The translations under genes were made by a program, and so were the position numbers. A stretch of DNA of 64,000 nucleotides from an uncultured Dorea sp. (GTDB taxonomy: Bacteria; Bacillota; Clostridia; Lachnospirales; Lachnospiraceae), in NCBI GenBank assembly GCA_910578495.1, contig CAJTRE010000006.1, forward strand, positions 1 to 64,000, in the 5' to 3' direction. Positions 43,903 through 52,772 of this stretch are shown here, piece after piece; positions within the stretch are counted from its first letter, which is position 1, and each line of letters starts with the position of its first letter. Below the pieces are notes generated by a model that saw nothing but the letters and a program-made list of their open reading frames with translations, searched no databases and had not been told where the DNA came from.

Positions 43903-44793
43903 CTACTCCTCCTTTTCTTCTGTCTCATTTACAGTTTCATAATATTTATAAAGTGCCTGAGTTCCAAGTTCTCCATATCCTTGTGACTCTAACTGCTCAT
44001 AAATAGAAAGTACCAGACTCAAAACCTCCAAAGAAAGATCGCTTCTATTCGCCTCAATAAGTGCCAGACGCATATCTTTAATAAAATGTTTGATAAAAAA
44101 TCCCGGATCGTAATTTCCAGTCAAAATCTTTGGTGCAAATATGTCTAATTGTTTACTTCCTGCCGCGCCTGTGGATACGGATCTAATTACCGTATCAAGA
44201 TCCAGCCCTTTTGCTTTCGCATAAGTGAGCGCCTCGCATACCCCCGAAAGTGTTCCCGCAATCATGATCTGGTTCGCCATCTTCGCATGCTGACCGCATC
44301 CTGCTTTCCCCTGATAATTAATATTCGTTCCCATAGCTTCAAATACTGGAACGCAGACTTCGTAGTCCTCTTTCAAACCTCCCACCAGAATAGATAATGT
44401 TCCCTCTTTTGCTCCTGTATCTCCTCCGGTAACCGGTGCGTCTAATACATGGAACCCACGTTTCGTTCCTTCTTCATAAAGCTTTTCTGCAAGCATCGGA
44501 CTTGTCGTCGTCATATCAATAAGATACGCACCTTTTTGAGCGCTGTCCAAAATATTTCCCGCCTCAAAATACACTTCCTCTACATCCGCTGGAAAGCCTA
44601 CAATTGTAATCACCACTTCACAGTCTTTAACACAGTCCTGAATCGTTTCATGGAAAACTGCTCCCTCCTGAATCACGTCTTCCACTTTCGCCTTTGTCCT
44701 TGCATAAATATGAAGTTCGTGTCCTGCTTTCATTAAATTTCTCACCATGGACTTCCCCATGATACCTACGCCTATAAAAGCTATTTTTTTCAT
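43903..44793 (-). CDS. 3-Hydroxyisobutyrate/tartronate-semialdehyde reductase-type dehydrogenase
   Basis: NAD(P)-dependent beta-hydroxyacid dehydrogenase of 296 residues. The dinucleotide motif GVGIMGKSMVRNL, the substrate motif DAPVTGGDTGAKEGTLSI and the catalytic lysine of GCGQHAKMANQI are all present. Tartronate semialdehyde, 3-hydroxyisobutyrate and related acids are the usual substrates. It overlaps the beta-helix gene by 4 bp and is 3 bp from mgsA. A role in handling methylglyoxal-derived or short hydroxy-aldehydes is inference. Confidence 0.88.
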   Translation of the reverse strand: MKKIAFIGVGIMGKSMVRNLMKAGHELHIYARTKAKVEDVIQEGAVFHETIQDCVKDCEVVITIVGFPADVEEVYFEAGNILDSAQKGAYLIDMTTTSPMLAEKLYEEGTKRGFHVLDAPVTGGDTGAKEGTLSILVGGLKEDYEVCVPVFEAMGTNINYQGKAGCGQHAKMANQIMIAGTLSGVCEALTYAKAKGLDLDTVIRSVSTGAAGSKQLDIFAPKILTGNYDPGFFIKHFIKDMRLALIEANRSDLSLEVLSLVLSIYEQLESQGYGELGTQALYKYYETVNETEEKEE

Positions 44794-45461
44794 AAAATAC
44801 TCCTTTCTACCACTTCACCCTGTTTTTTGTAAATGCTGTTTGCAGGTACATATCCTCTCACGCTGGATAATGGATATATATTAGTCTGTTTTCCTACAAC
44901 ACTGCCTGGATTTAAGACTGTTCCACATCCAACCTCTACTTCATCGCCAAGCATAGCCCCTAATTTTTTCATTCCTGTCTCAATCTGTTCTTCCAGAGCC
45001 TTTACTACCACCGGTTTTTTGTCAGATTTCACATTCGATGTAATAGAACCGGCGCCCATATGCGCCTTGTATCCAAGAATAGAATCTCCTACATAATTAT
45101 AATGCGGAACCTGTACTTTATTAAATAAAATAACGTTTTTAAGTTCTGTAGAATTTCCTACTACAGCGCCTTCGCCTACGATAGCATTACCGCGAATAAA
45201 TGCACAATGTCTTACCTCTGCGCCTTTTCCAATGATCGCCGGTCCGTTAATATAGGCAGAAGAGAACACTTTCGCTGATTTTGCAATCCACACATTATCT
45301 CCTACTTTATCGTATTCATCTGCCGGAAGTTTCTCACCAAGCTCTATAATAAAACTGCTGATTTTAGAAAGCACTTCCCATGGATAAACCACTCCTTCAA
45401 AAATATCTTTTGCAATCGTCTCATGTAAAGTATATAGTTCTTTTACTGTTAATTCTTTCAT
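44790..45461 (-). CDS. Left-handed beta-helix protein (GlmU-C / acyltransferase-like)
   Basis: A 223-residue hexapeptide-repeat protein often annotated as a UDP-N-acetylglucosamine pyrophosphorylase homologue. The repeats run from about 65 to 215 (for example AYINGPAIIGKGAEVRHCAF and NAIVGEGAVVGNSTELKN), followed by GAGSITSNVKSDKKP, which resembles the GlmU acetyltransferase loop. The N-terminal nucleotidyltransferase domain of GlmU is absent, so the pyrophosphorylase name is doubtful. The ATG of MKELTVKE has GGAG at 6 nt. Confidence 0.75.
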   Translation of the reverse strand: MKELTVKELYTLHETIAKDIFEGVVYPWEVLSKISSFIIELGEKLPADEYDKVGDNVWIAKSAKVFSSAYINGPAIIGKGAEVRHCAFIRGNAIVGEGAVVGNSTELKNVILFNKVQVPHYNYVGDSILGYKAHMGAGSITSNVKSDKKPVVVKALEEQIETGMKKLGAMLGDEVEVGCGTVLNPGSVVGKQTNIYPLSSVRGYVPANSIYKKQGEVVERSIL

Positions 45462-45536
45462 TACTGTCTCCTTCTTTGCCATACGAATTTACATATCTAC
45501 ATTTCAAGAATAGCACTTCTTCGCCCGTACGGCAAC

Positions 45537-47588
45537 TTATTTCCCTTTGGATTTTCTGGCATTTTTATAAAACTGCGCAACATAGTCGTAGCAAGATCTA
45601 AGCTGACCCTCATTGTAAAGTCCTTTTACTCCCTGTGTGCGGCTCACAATAAAATGGTCCAGTTTCTGCATATATTCATCTGGTGTAATCTCTCCATCCG
45701 CCACATAGGTAAGTCCTTTCTCCCAACTCGCCGTAAGTTCCGGATTCAAAAGCGATTTAATAGAATGTTCTACCACATCATAAATCATTTCCCCTAACAT
45801 GGACGGAGTTACAATCTGTGTCTTTTTATTAAGGGACAAATATTTGATGTTAAATAGTTTCTTTAAAATCTCTCCCCTTGTAGCGCTTGTTCCAATACCA
45901 CTTCCTTTTATCTGTGCCCGAAGTTCCTCATCCTCAATAAGCTGTCCTGCATTTTCCATAGCAAGGATAAGCGAACCTGAATTGTAGCGTTTCGGCGGCG
46001 AAGTCTTTCCCTCTTTAATGTCTAATGACTGCACCATTAATGTCATTCCTTTTCGCAAAGATTGAATCTTCTCAAAAAAATGAAGATCTGCAGACTTATC
46101 CTGTCCGTTTTCTTCACTGTCTTCTCCCTCTCCAATCTTCCCTTCATTTCCGGCATCTGCTCTTTTGGGCTGTGGGATTCCCGCCACTTTTAAGTATCCT
46201 TCCTCTGTCAGCACTTTGAAGCTTGAAAAGAATGACTCTTCTTTTATCTTCGTTGTAATGGACACTTTCTGATATACCGCCGGTGGATAAAAAATACTAA
46301 GGAAACGCCGTACAATCACATCGTATACTTTCGCAGATATGGCAGACAGAGAGTGAATGGCTCCCAGTCCCTGTCCGGTAGGAATGATCGCATAGTGATC
46401 TGTAATCTGCTTATCGTTTACATACCTTGTCCTCTCCAGTCCCTTGTGGCTTCCAAATCCTACGATTTCCTGAAGATACGATACTGCCGGCTGATATTTC
46501 ATAAGCCCGTTTAAGTTCTTATGAATTTCCTTTGCCACTGCCGTAGACAATACTCTGGCGTCGGTTCTCGGATAAGTCACCATTTTTTTCTCATACATCT
46601 CCTGCACGATGCGAAGCGTCTCGTCGGGACTGATCTTAAAACGCTTAGAACACTCATTTTGAAGCTCTGCCAAGTTAAAAAGAAGCGGGGGATTCTTCTT
46701 CTCCTTTTTTTTCTCTATGGACTCAATCTGACAGGCAGGCACACTTCCATCACTCAAATACTTGATAAGCTCTTCTGCCTTTTCCCGTTCTTTAAATCCA
46801 TTTTCTTTATACAATTCAAAAGACTCAAACCATCGGGAGCCTTTGACCGCCCTCCATTCGCCCTCAAATGTCTCGCCTGCTTCTCCAACAGTACTTACCA
46901 CACGGTAAAACGGTGTTTCCACAAACTCCCGAATTTCCCGTTCTCTTCTTACCACCATTCCAAGCACACATGTCATGACACGGCCTACGGAAATAACAGA
47001 GTATTTGGTTTTTAAATAGTTAGATATACTATTTCCGTATTTTAATGTAAGCAGACGGGAGAAATTAATTCCCATCAAGTAATCTTCTTTGGCGCGGAGA
47101 TAGGCAGACGCCGACAGATTATCGTATTCTTTTAAATCCTTCGCTTCTTTGATGCCTCGCAGAATCTCTTCCTCTGTCTGGGAATCAATCCAGACACGGC
47201 GCCTTTCTTTTCCGCACACCTCTGCCTGCTGTTCTACCAGACGGTAGATATATTCTCCCTCCCGTCCGGAGTCTGTGCACACATAGATCGTATCAATGTC
47301 TTCTCGATTGAGAAGTCCTGCCACAATCCGATACTGCTTTGCCACTGCCGGGATAACCTCATATTTAAACTGATCCGGAAGAAAAGGCAGCGTCTCAAGG
47401 CTCCATCTTTTCAGTGCCGGATCGTATTCTTCCGGATAACTCATCGTTACAAGATGACCAACGCACCAAGTCACTACCGCTTCTTCTGATTCTATATATC
47501 CGTCTCTTCTTTTTGTCGTCAATTTCAGCGCTTTTGCAAATTCCTGCGCCACGCTAGGCTTTTCAGCTATATATAGTGATTTCCCCAT
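45537..47588 (-). CDS. topB: DNA topoisomerase III (type IA)
   Basis: Type IA topoisomerase of 683 residues that decatenates single-stranded DNA. The Toprim domain starts at SLYIAEKPSVAQEFAKAL, with the acidic motif VCTDSGREGEYIYRLV; the active-site tyrosine is in VTYPRTDARVLS. The C-terminus ends soon after the catalytic core with no zinc fingers, as usual for TopB. An acidic insert (about 475-500, rich in Glu and Gly) interrupts the core. It could be chromosomal or of old plasmid origin, but no mobile genes flank it. Confidence 0.93.
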   Translation of the reverse strand: MGKSLYIAEKPSVAQEFAKALKLTTKRRDGYIESEEAVVTWCVGHLVTMSYPEEYDPALKRWSLETLPFLPDQFKYEVIPAVAKQYRIVAGLLNREDIDTIYVCTDSGREGEYIYRLVEQQAEVCGKERRRVWIDSQTEEEILRGIKEAKDLKEYDNLSASAYLRAKEDYLMGINFSRLLTLKYGNSISNYLKTKYSVISVGRVMTCVLGMVVRREREIREFVETPFYRVVSTVGEAGETFEGEWRAVKGSRWFESFELYKENGFKEREKAEELIKYLSDGSVPACQIESIEKKKEKKNPPLLFNLAELQNECSKRFKISPDETLRIVQEMYEKKMVTYPRTDARVLSTAVAKEIHKNLNGLMKYQPAVSYLQEIVGFGSHKGLERTRYVNDKQITDHYAIIPTGQGLGAIHSLSAISAKVYDVIVRRFLSIFYPPAVYQKVSITTKIKEESFFSSFKVLTEEGYLKVAGIPQPKRADAGNEGKIGEGEDSEENGQDKSADLHFFEKIQSLRKGMTLMVQSLDIKEGKTSPPKRYNSGSLILAMENAGQLIEDEELRAQIKGSGIGTSATRGEILKKLFNIKYLSLNKKTQIVTPSMLGEMIYDVVEHSIKSLLNPELTASWEKGLTYVADGEITPDEYMQKLDHFIVSRTQGVKGLYNEGQLRSCYDYVAQFYKNARKSKGK

Positions 47589-47637
47589 ATCAATTTCCTA
47601 ACTTTTTCTTATTTTATACTCCGCCATAGGCAGACAT

Positions 47638-49743
47638 TTACCGTTGAAAAAGGCCGCGGAGCTTATCCTTAATCCCGGATTTTCTAACTTCCGGCTCTTT
47701 TCTTACTGCACGAACGGCTTCATCCATAAATACTTCCTGAGAATCAATAAACGGTTCTTTCTGCTCCTTTTTACAATAATTCCCATCACTTTGCAAGACT
47801 CTGGCCTTAATATTGTCGTTCAGCATTACTTTCAGATAATGGTTGATCTGTCTCTTAATATCAGCATCCAGAATCGGACAGGCGACCTCCACACGCTTTT
47901 CCGTATTCCTCGTCATCATATCTGCAGAACCGATATAGATTTTCTGAGCGTTCCCTGTTCCGAAGCTAAAGATTCTCGGATGTTCCAGATAACGCCCCAC
48001 AACGCTCATAATCTGCAGATTATCTGTATATCCCGGGATTCCCGGAAGCATACAGCAAATACCTCTTACGATCAAGTCAATCTTCACGCCTGCCCGAGAT
48101 GCCTCTGATACTTTCTCAATAAAATCTGTATCTGTCAGCGAGTTCATCTTCATAATGATCCTTCCGTCCTGCCCTTTAGCGATCTCCTCATCCATAAGGG
48201 CAAGAACCTTTTGTTTCAAACTGACAGGTGCAACGATCAGATGTTTATACATGCCGTCCAGATTACTGATAGACATATTTTTAAAGAACTCCACAGCATC
48301 CATGCCAATTTCCGGATTGGCAGTGATCAAAGATAAATCCGTATACATTGCGGCTGTCTTTTCGTTATAATTTCCTGTACCAATCTGTGTAATATACTGA
48401 ATCTCTCCGCGGTTTCGATACGTAATCAGGCATATTTTAGAATGTACCTTATAATCTTCAAACCCATAAAGTACCCGGCAGCCCGCCTCTTCCAGACGCT
48501 CAGACCAGTCGATATTATTCTGCTCGTCAAATCTTGCGCGAAGTTCAATAAGAACCGTTACTTCCTTCCCATTTTCTGCGGCCGCACATAAGTATTCCAC
48601 CAGTCTCGCTTTCTTCGCCAGCCGGTAAATAGTAATCTTGATCGTCATGACATTCGGATCCACAGAAGCTTCTTTCACCAGCTTCAAAAATGGATTCATG
48701 CTCTCATAAGGATAAAATAGCAGCAAATCTTTCTTGCGAATCTGCTTTATCATACCGCCCTCTTGGACTCTGGCACAATTCTGCGGTGAAAATACCGGAT
48801 AAGCCAGAGACTTCTTCAAAGGCTCTGGAAGATTTCCACTCATAGTAAAGATATAGGAAAGCTTCATTGGTACTTTTGTGCGGAAGATCTGGCAAGGTCT
48901 AATGTCAAATTTCTCACAGAAATATTTCTGCGTTTCTTCGCTTAATTTTTCTGCCACCTCCAGACGTACCACAGACATTTTGCGGCGTTTATGAATGGTT
49001 TTCTGCATCAGTTTCCGAAAATCGTCCGTTACCTCCAGCGCCTCGTCATCCGGAGAAACATCGCCGTTTCTCGTCACGCAGATATAATTGGCGTCTGAAA
49101 CCGTGTATTTTTCAAATACCAGATTCAGAAATTCCATAATCACTTTTTCCATCCGGATATAACGGATGTCATGTCCCGGCAGATACAGGACGTCAGAAAT
49201 ATACTGAGGCACCGGCACAATCCCCATCATAGATTTATCCTTCAGCTTCAAATTTGCCGTCACATAGATTTCTTTATTCACCAGATGCGGAAAAGGATGG
49301 TTCGCATCCACAATCTGCGGAGAAAGGACTGGAAGCACCTGCTCTTTAAAATATTTTTTTACATATTTTTTCTCTATCTGCTCTAATTCCTTAAAATCCA
49401 GGCCGCACACGCCATATGGGTGAAGCTGTTTCTTAATATCCGCATAAGTCTTGTCACGCTCTTTGTAAAGTGGCGCCACCACCTCGTAAATTTTCGCAAG
49501 CTGCTCGTCTGCAGTCATGCCGGAACGACTGTCCACTGCTTTCGCGTCCGTATGTGCCATATCATACAAGCTTCCTACACGGATCATGAAAAATTCGTCC
49601 AGATTGCTCGTAAAAATTGCAACAAATTTCATGCGTTCCAAAAGCGGCACCGTAATGTCTCTTGCCTCTTCCAATACCCGCTTATTAAATTTCAGCCAAG
49701 ATAATTCCCGATTCTGCGTATAGTTTAAAATCTCATTTTTCAT
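47638..49743 (-). CDS. ppk1: Polyphosphate kinase 1
   Basis: Reversibly transfers the ATP gamma-phosphate to polyphosphate. The 701-residue protein has the PPK N domain (YTQNRELSWLKFNKRVLEEA), the central head, and two phospholipase-D-like C domains. The phospho-accepting histidine is in DYKVHSKICLITYRN, and IGTGNYNEKTAAMYTD is conserved. I prefer the ATG of MKNEILNY, which aligns with the usual family start, over one 14 codons upstream; neither has a strong site. A possible Pho-type direct repeat lies upstream. Confidence 0.94.
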   Translation of the reverse strand: MKNEILNYTQNRELSWLKFNKRVLEEARDITVPLLERMKFVAIFTSNLDEFFMIRVGSLYDMAHTDAKAVDSRSGMTADEQLAKIYEVVAPLYKERDKTYADIKKQLHPYGVCGLDFKELEQIEKKYVKKYFKEQVLPVLSPQIVDANHPFPHLVNKEIYVTANLKLKDKSMMGIVPVPQYISDVLYLPGHDIRYIRMEKVIMEFLNLVFEKYTVSDANYICVTRNGDVSPDDEALEVTDDFRKLMQKTIHKRRKMSVVRLEVAEKLSEETQKYFCEKFDIRPCQIFRTKVPMKLSYIFTMSGNLPEPLKKSLAYPVFSPQNCARVQEGGMIKQIRKKDLLLFYPYESMNPFLKLVKEASVDPNVMTIKITIYRLAKKARLVEYLCAAAENGKEVTVLIELRARFDEQNNIDWSERLEEAGCRVLYGFEDYKVHSKICLITYRNRGEIQYITQIGTGNYNEKTAAMYTDLSLITANPEIGMDAVEFFKNMSISNLDGMYKHLIVAPVSLKQKVLALMDEEIAKGQDGRIIMKMNSLTDTDFIEKVSEASRAGVKIDLIVRGICCMLPGIPGYTDNLQIMSVVGRYLEHPRIFSFGTGNAQKIYIGSADMMTRNTEKRVEVACPILDADIKRQINHYLKVMLNDNIKARVLQSDGNYCKKEQKEPFIDSQEVFMDEAVRAVRKEPEVRKSGIKDKLRGLFQR

Positions 49744-49812
49744 GCTCTCATGTCTCACTTTCATGCTTTGAAAGTATTTTATCACATCGACCTCTTACTT
49801 CCAACATAAAAT

Positions 49813-49829
49813 CGTTAAATTATGGTTAA
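49813..49829 (-). promoter_or_regulatory. Direct repeat resembling a PhoP box upstream of ppk1
   Basis: On the minus strand TTAACC-ATAAT-TTAACG is two TTAAC(n) half-sites with 11-bp phasing, 70-86 nt before the ppk1 start. Firmicutes PhoP recognises such 11-bp TTAACA repeats. The match is short and AT-rich, so it is only a candidate. Confidence 0.4.
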
Positions 49830-49840
49830 GTACAATTACA

Positions 49841-49889
49841 AAAAGAACTGCGCAACATAGAAAAATACTCATCTACATTATAGCAGTTC
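49841..49889 (-). terminator. Terminator after the TVP38 gene
   Basis: The outer stem GAACTGC/GCAGTTC (49845-49851 with 49883-49889) is followed on the minus strand by CTTTTTG. The long loop may fold further. It lies about 11 nt after the TVP38 stop. Confidence 0.65.
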
Positions 49890-49899
49890 CATTTATATA

Positions 49900-50589
49900 T
49901 TATATTTCTTTTTTCTGCTTTTCCGAATAAATCTTTTTCAGAAGAAATACAAACGTAGAAAGCGCAAAAATCAAAAGAAGTGCTGTAACTACAGTTTTTA
50001 CACTTCCAGTCAACATTCCACCCACATAAGAGTAAACCAAAGTTGCAGGAAGCTGTCCTATTCCGGTGGCAATCAAAAATGGGACCACCCCCATTGCCGT
50101 CAGCCCTGCCGCATAACTTACAAAATCAAATGATACAAATGGAAGAAGTCGACAAATAAGAATCGTATGTTTTCCGTATTTTTGGAAATATACATCAACA
50201 CTGTCCATAGCCAGCTTGGAAGTCAGTTTTTCTACCACATCACGGCCTGCGATTCTGGCAATCATGAAGCATAAAAGCGCACCTGCCATAGCACTGCCCC
50301 AAGAAAGAATTGCTCCTTTCCACCATCCAAAAATTGCTGCATTCGCAAACGTAATTAAAAATGCCGGAAGCGGTGCCGCAACTGATTGAAATACCATGAG
50401 GAAAAATGATATTACGCCTGCATATACTCCAAACGAGCGAATATATCCTATAATACTTTCTACACTCATAGAACTGAACAGCATGAATATATAATTTATT
50501 TTAGAATTTACAACCGGAATCCAAAAATATGACAAAACAGCCGCCACAACAACAAGTAATAATATTATTTTAGCTATATTTTTTTTCAT
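49900..50589 (-). CDS. TVP38/TMEM64-family (VTT domain) membrane protein
   Basis: A 229-residue integral membrane protein with about five to six hydrophobic segments and the VTT/DedA-like core (FGWWKGAILSWGSAMAGALL and LICRLLPFVSFDFVSYAAGL). Family members are linked to lipid scrambling or transport; the substrate here is unknown. The ATG has AAGGA 7 nt upstream (the longer frame starts at TTG). It follows the rhodanese lipoprotein by about 24 bp, so the two probably form one unit. Confidence 0.87.
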   Translation of the reverse strand: MKKNIAKIILLLVVVAAVLSYFWIPVVNSKINYIFMLFSSMSVESIIGYIRSFGVYAGVISFFLMVFQSVAAPLPAFLITFANAAIFGWWKGAILSWGSAMAGALLCFMIARIAGRDVVEKLTSKLAMDSVDVYFQKYGKHTILICRLLPFVSFDFVSYAAGLTAMGVVPFLIATGIGQLPATLVYSYVGGMLTGSVKTVVTALLLIFALSTFVFLLKKIYSEKQKKEI

Positions 50590-50613
50590 CAAATTATCCT
50601 TAAACTCTTCTAC

Positions 50614-51546
50614 TTATTCTACCTCTTCTACCGCACACCATCTATAATAAGATTCATCATAATTTTTAGAATTTTCAAATCCACACATCTCTAATATAAG
50701 CTGCATATATCCTGAACGAATTCCTGCTGTACAATATGTGACAATCTGATCATTCTTTGAAAGTCCGGCATCCTCAAACATTTTTGTAATCTCTGCATTG
50801 CTCTTTAGTGTGCCGTCTTTTTGGAATAAATCTGTAAAACGGATATGAATTGCATCTGGCAGATGTCCACCTTTTACTTCTCCATACAAAGTCTGACCAT
50901 CATATTCTTTATCAGCACGAACATCAACAACTTTATAATCGCTATAATTCTCTTTCAACTCCGATGTATTGATCACATGTGTTGTATCAATAACATCAAC
51001 CGTAACATCAACTGCTTCAGGTTCTGCTCCACCTTTGGCTGTTTCAAGTCCAGCCGCTTTTAATGCTGCAAATCCTCCATCAACCATCTTGACATCTTCG
51101 TAGCCTGCTGCGATTAACTCCCATGCAATCCTTCCATCATCTCCCCAGCCATCTTGAGATGATGCAAAAAGAACAATCTTCTTATCTTTCGCAAAACCTT
51201 TCTCGCCCAGTCTTTTACTTAATCGCTCTGTATCCAGAATGCAGCCCCAATTTTCATCGCCAGAAGCTCCATCCTCACAAGTAGCCAGATACTGCCACAT
51301 AACCGGAACTGCACCTTTAATTGTCTCTTTTGCCGCCGCCTCATCACCTCTTGCGTCAATCAAAACAACCTTATCCATATTATCTTTTACATAATCTGCA
51401 TCAACTACATATTCTCCGCTAAATGCTTCTGTTTTTGTTCCATCCTCGCTACTTACGCTTTTATTTCCAGATTCTTCCTCTGGGGCACTGCAGCCGACAA
51501 GTCCAGCAGTAAGCATGAATGCCAAAAATATCGCTAGTTTTTTCAT
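50614..51546 (-). CDS. Exported rhodanese-domain sulfurtransferase lipoprotein
   Basis: Signal peptide with lipobox LVGC (C19) and a Ser/Glu-rich linker, then two rhodanese domains. The first (about 50-165) has FASSQDGWGDDGR where the active-site loop should be and lacks the cysteine, so it is probably inactive. The second (about 185-305) has VTYCTAGIRSG with the catalytic cysteine (about C272). It should face outside and transfer sulfur between thiosulfate-like donors and acceptors. The ATG of MKKLAIFL has AAGGA at 8 nt. A strong inverted repeat precedes it. Confidence 0.88.
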   Translation of the reverse strand: MKKLAIFLAFMLTAGLVGCSAPEEESGNKSVSSEDGTKTEAFSGEYVVDADYVKDNMDKVVLIDARGDEAAAKETIKGAVPVMWQYLATCEDGASGDENWGCILDTERLSKRLGEKGFAKDKKIVLFASSQDGWGDDGRIAWELIAAGYEDVKMVDGGFAALKAAGLETAKGGAEPEAVDVTVDVIDTTHVINTSELKENYSDYKVVDVRADKEYDGQTLYGEVKGGHLPDAIHIRFTDLFQKDGTLKSNAEITKMFEDAGLSKNDQIVTYCTAGIRSGYMQLILEMCGFENSKNYDESYYRWCAVEEVE

Positions 51547-51563
51547 TGTTTTCTTCCTTAAAA

Positions 51564-51605
51564 ATAACATCAATACATCTAAATATCCGGATGTATTGAT
51601 GTTAT
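51564..51605. promoter_or_regulatory. 16-bp perfect inverted repeat in the rhodanese gene leader
   Basis: ATAACATCAATACATC (51564-51579) and its exact inverse (51590-51605) flank a 10-nt loop, ending 17 nt upstream of the start codon. On the minus strand it is followed by TTTTTAAGGAAG, which contains the ribosome-binding site. It could be a repressor operator or a leader hairpin acting as an attenuator. Confidence 0.75.
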
Positions 51606-51682
51606 CAAAAACGAAATTCATTGTCAAATCGGTGTTTTCTATATATAAACATTTTTATAGATTACATCTATATTTCACTAGT

Positions 51683-52768
51683 TTATTTCGCCTGAATATA
51701 TCCTTTCGCCGCCAGCGCCTCTGCACAGAGCACTGCTCCGCCTGCCGCACCTCTCACTGTGTTATGAGAAAGTCCAATAAACTTAAAATCAAACATAGAG
51801 TCTTCTCTCAGCCTTCCAATGGTAACACCCATGCCATTTTCATAATCTACATCCAGCGCAGCCTGTGGACGGTTATCGTCTTCTAAATACTGAACGAACT
51901 GCTTTGGTGCGCTAGGAAGTTTTTCTTCCTGTGGAAATCCTTTAAAATTGACAAGTTTTTCAATAAGCTGTTCTTTCGTTGGTTTTTTCTCAAAATTAAT
52001 AAATACTGCAGCGGTATGGCCATTTAATACTGAAACACGCACACACTGACAGGTAATCTTTGGAAGCTCCGCTTTCACGATCTGTCCATTCTCCACTTTA
52101 CCAAGAACACGAAGCGGCTCCTGTTCACTCTTTTCTTCCTCTCCGCCGATATACGGAATAATATTTTCTACCATCTCCGGCCAATCTTTAAAGTTCTTAC
52201 CCGCTCCGGAAATCGCCTGATAGGTTGTAGCTACTACTTCTTTTGGACCAAACTCCGCCCATGCAGCCAAACATGGCGCATAACTCTGAATAGAGCAGTT
52301 TGGTTTTACTGCAATAAATCCCCGCTTCGTTCCAAGACGTTTTTTCTGATCTTTAATCACATCAAAATGATCTGCGTTAATCTCCGGCACTACCATCGGT
52401 ACATCCGGCGTCCAGCGGTGCGCACTGTTATTCGATACAACCGGCGTCTCTGTCTTTGCATACGCTTCTTCGATAGCCTTGATCTCATCTTTTGTCATAT
52501 CAACCGCACTGAATACAAAATCCACAGAAGCCGCAACCTGCTCCACTTCATTTACATTAGCGACTACCAGATTCTTTACGGCCTCCGGAATAGGAGTCTC
52601 CATTTTCCAGCGGTCTCCGACTGCCTCTTCGTAAGTCTTTCCGGCAGATCTTGGACTTGCCGCCACAGTAACTACCTCAAACCACGGATGGTTCTCCAAA
52701 AGTGCGATAAAACGCTGTCCGACCATTCCGGTTGCCCCTAAAATCCCAACTTTTAATTTCTGATCCAT
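51683..52768 (-). CDS. asd: Aspartate-semialdehyde dehydrogenase
   Basis: NADP-dependent reduction of aspartyl phosphate to aspartate semialdehyde, the branch point to lysine/diaminopimelate, threonine and methionine. The N-terminal GILGATGMVGQRFIALL binds NADP, and the active-site cysteine is in VKPNCSIQSYAP. At 361 residues it is the longer archaeal/fungal-like clostridial subclass rather than the ~335-residue form. It starts 4 bp after argH and is co-transcribed with it. Confidence 0.95.
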   Translation of the reverse strand: MDQKLKVGILGATGMVGQRFIALLENHPWFEVVTVAASPRSAGKTYEEAVGDRWKMETPIPEAVKNLVVANVNEVEQVAASVDFVFSAVDMTKDEIKAIEEAYAKTETPVVSNNSAHRWTPDVPMVVPEINADHFDVIKDQKKRLGTKRGFIAVKPNCSIQSYAPCLAAWAEFGPKEVVATTYQAISGAGKNFKDWPEMVENIIPYIGGEEEKSEQEPLRVLGKVENGQIVKAELPKITCQCVRVSVLNGHTAAVFINFEKKPTKEQLIEKLVNFKGFPQEEKLPSAPKQFVQYLEDDNRPQAALDVDYENGMGVTIGRLREDSMFDFKFIGLSHNTVRGAAGGAVLCAEALAAKGYIQAK

Positions 52769-52772
52769 CTTC

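Noticed and set aside
47167..47300. Apparent loss of the second Toprim aspartate in topB (TDSGREGE)
   Set aside because: DxGREGE forms are, to my knowledge, common in Firmicutes TopB, so this is not a sign of inactivation.
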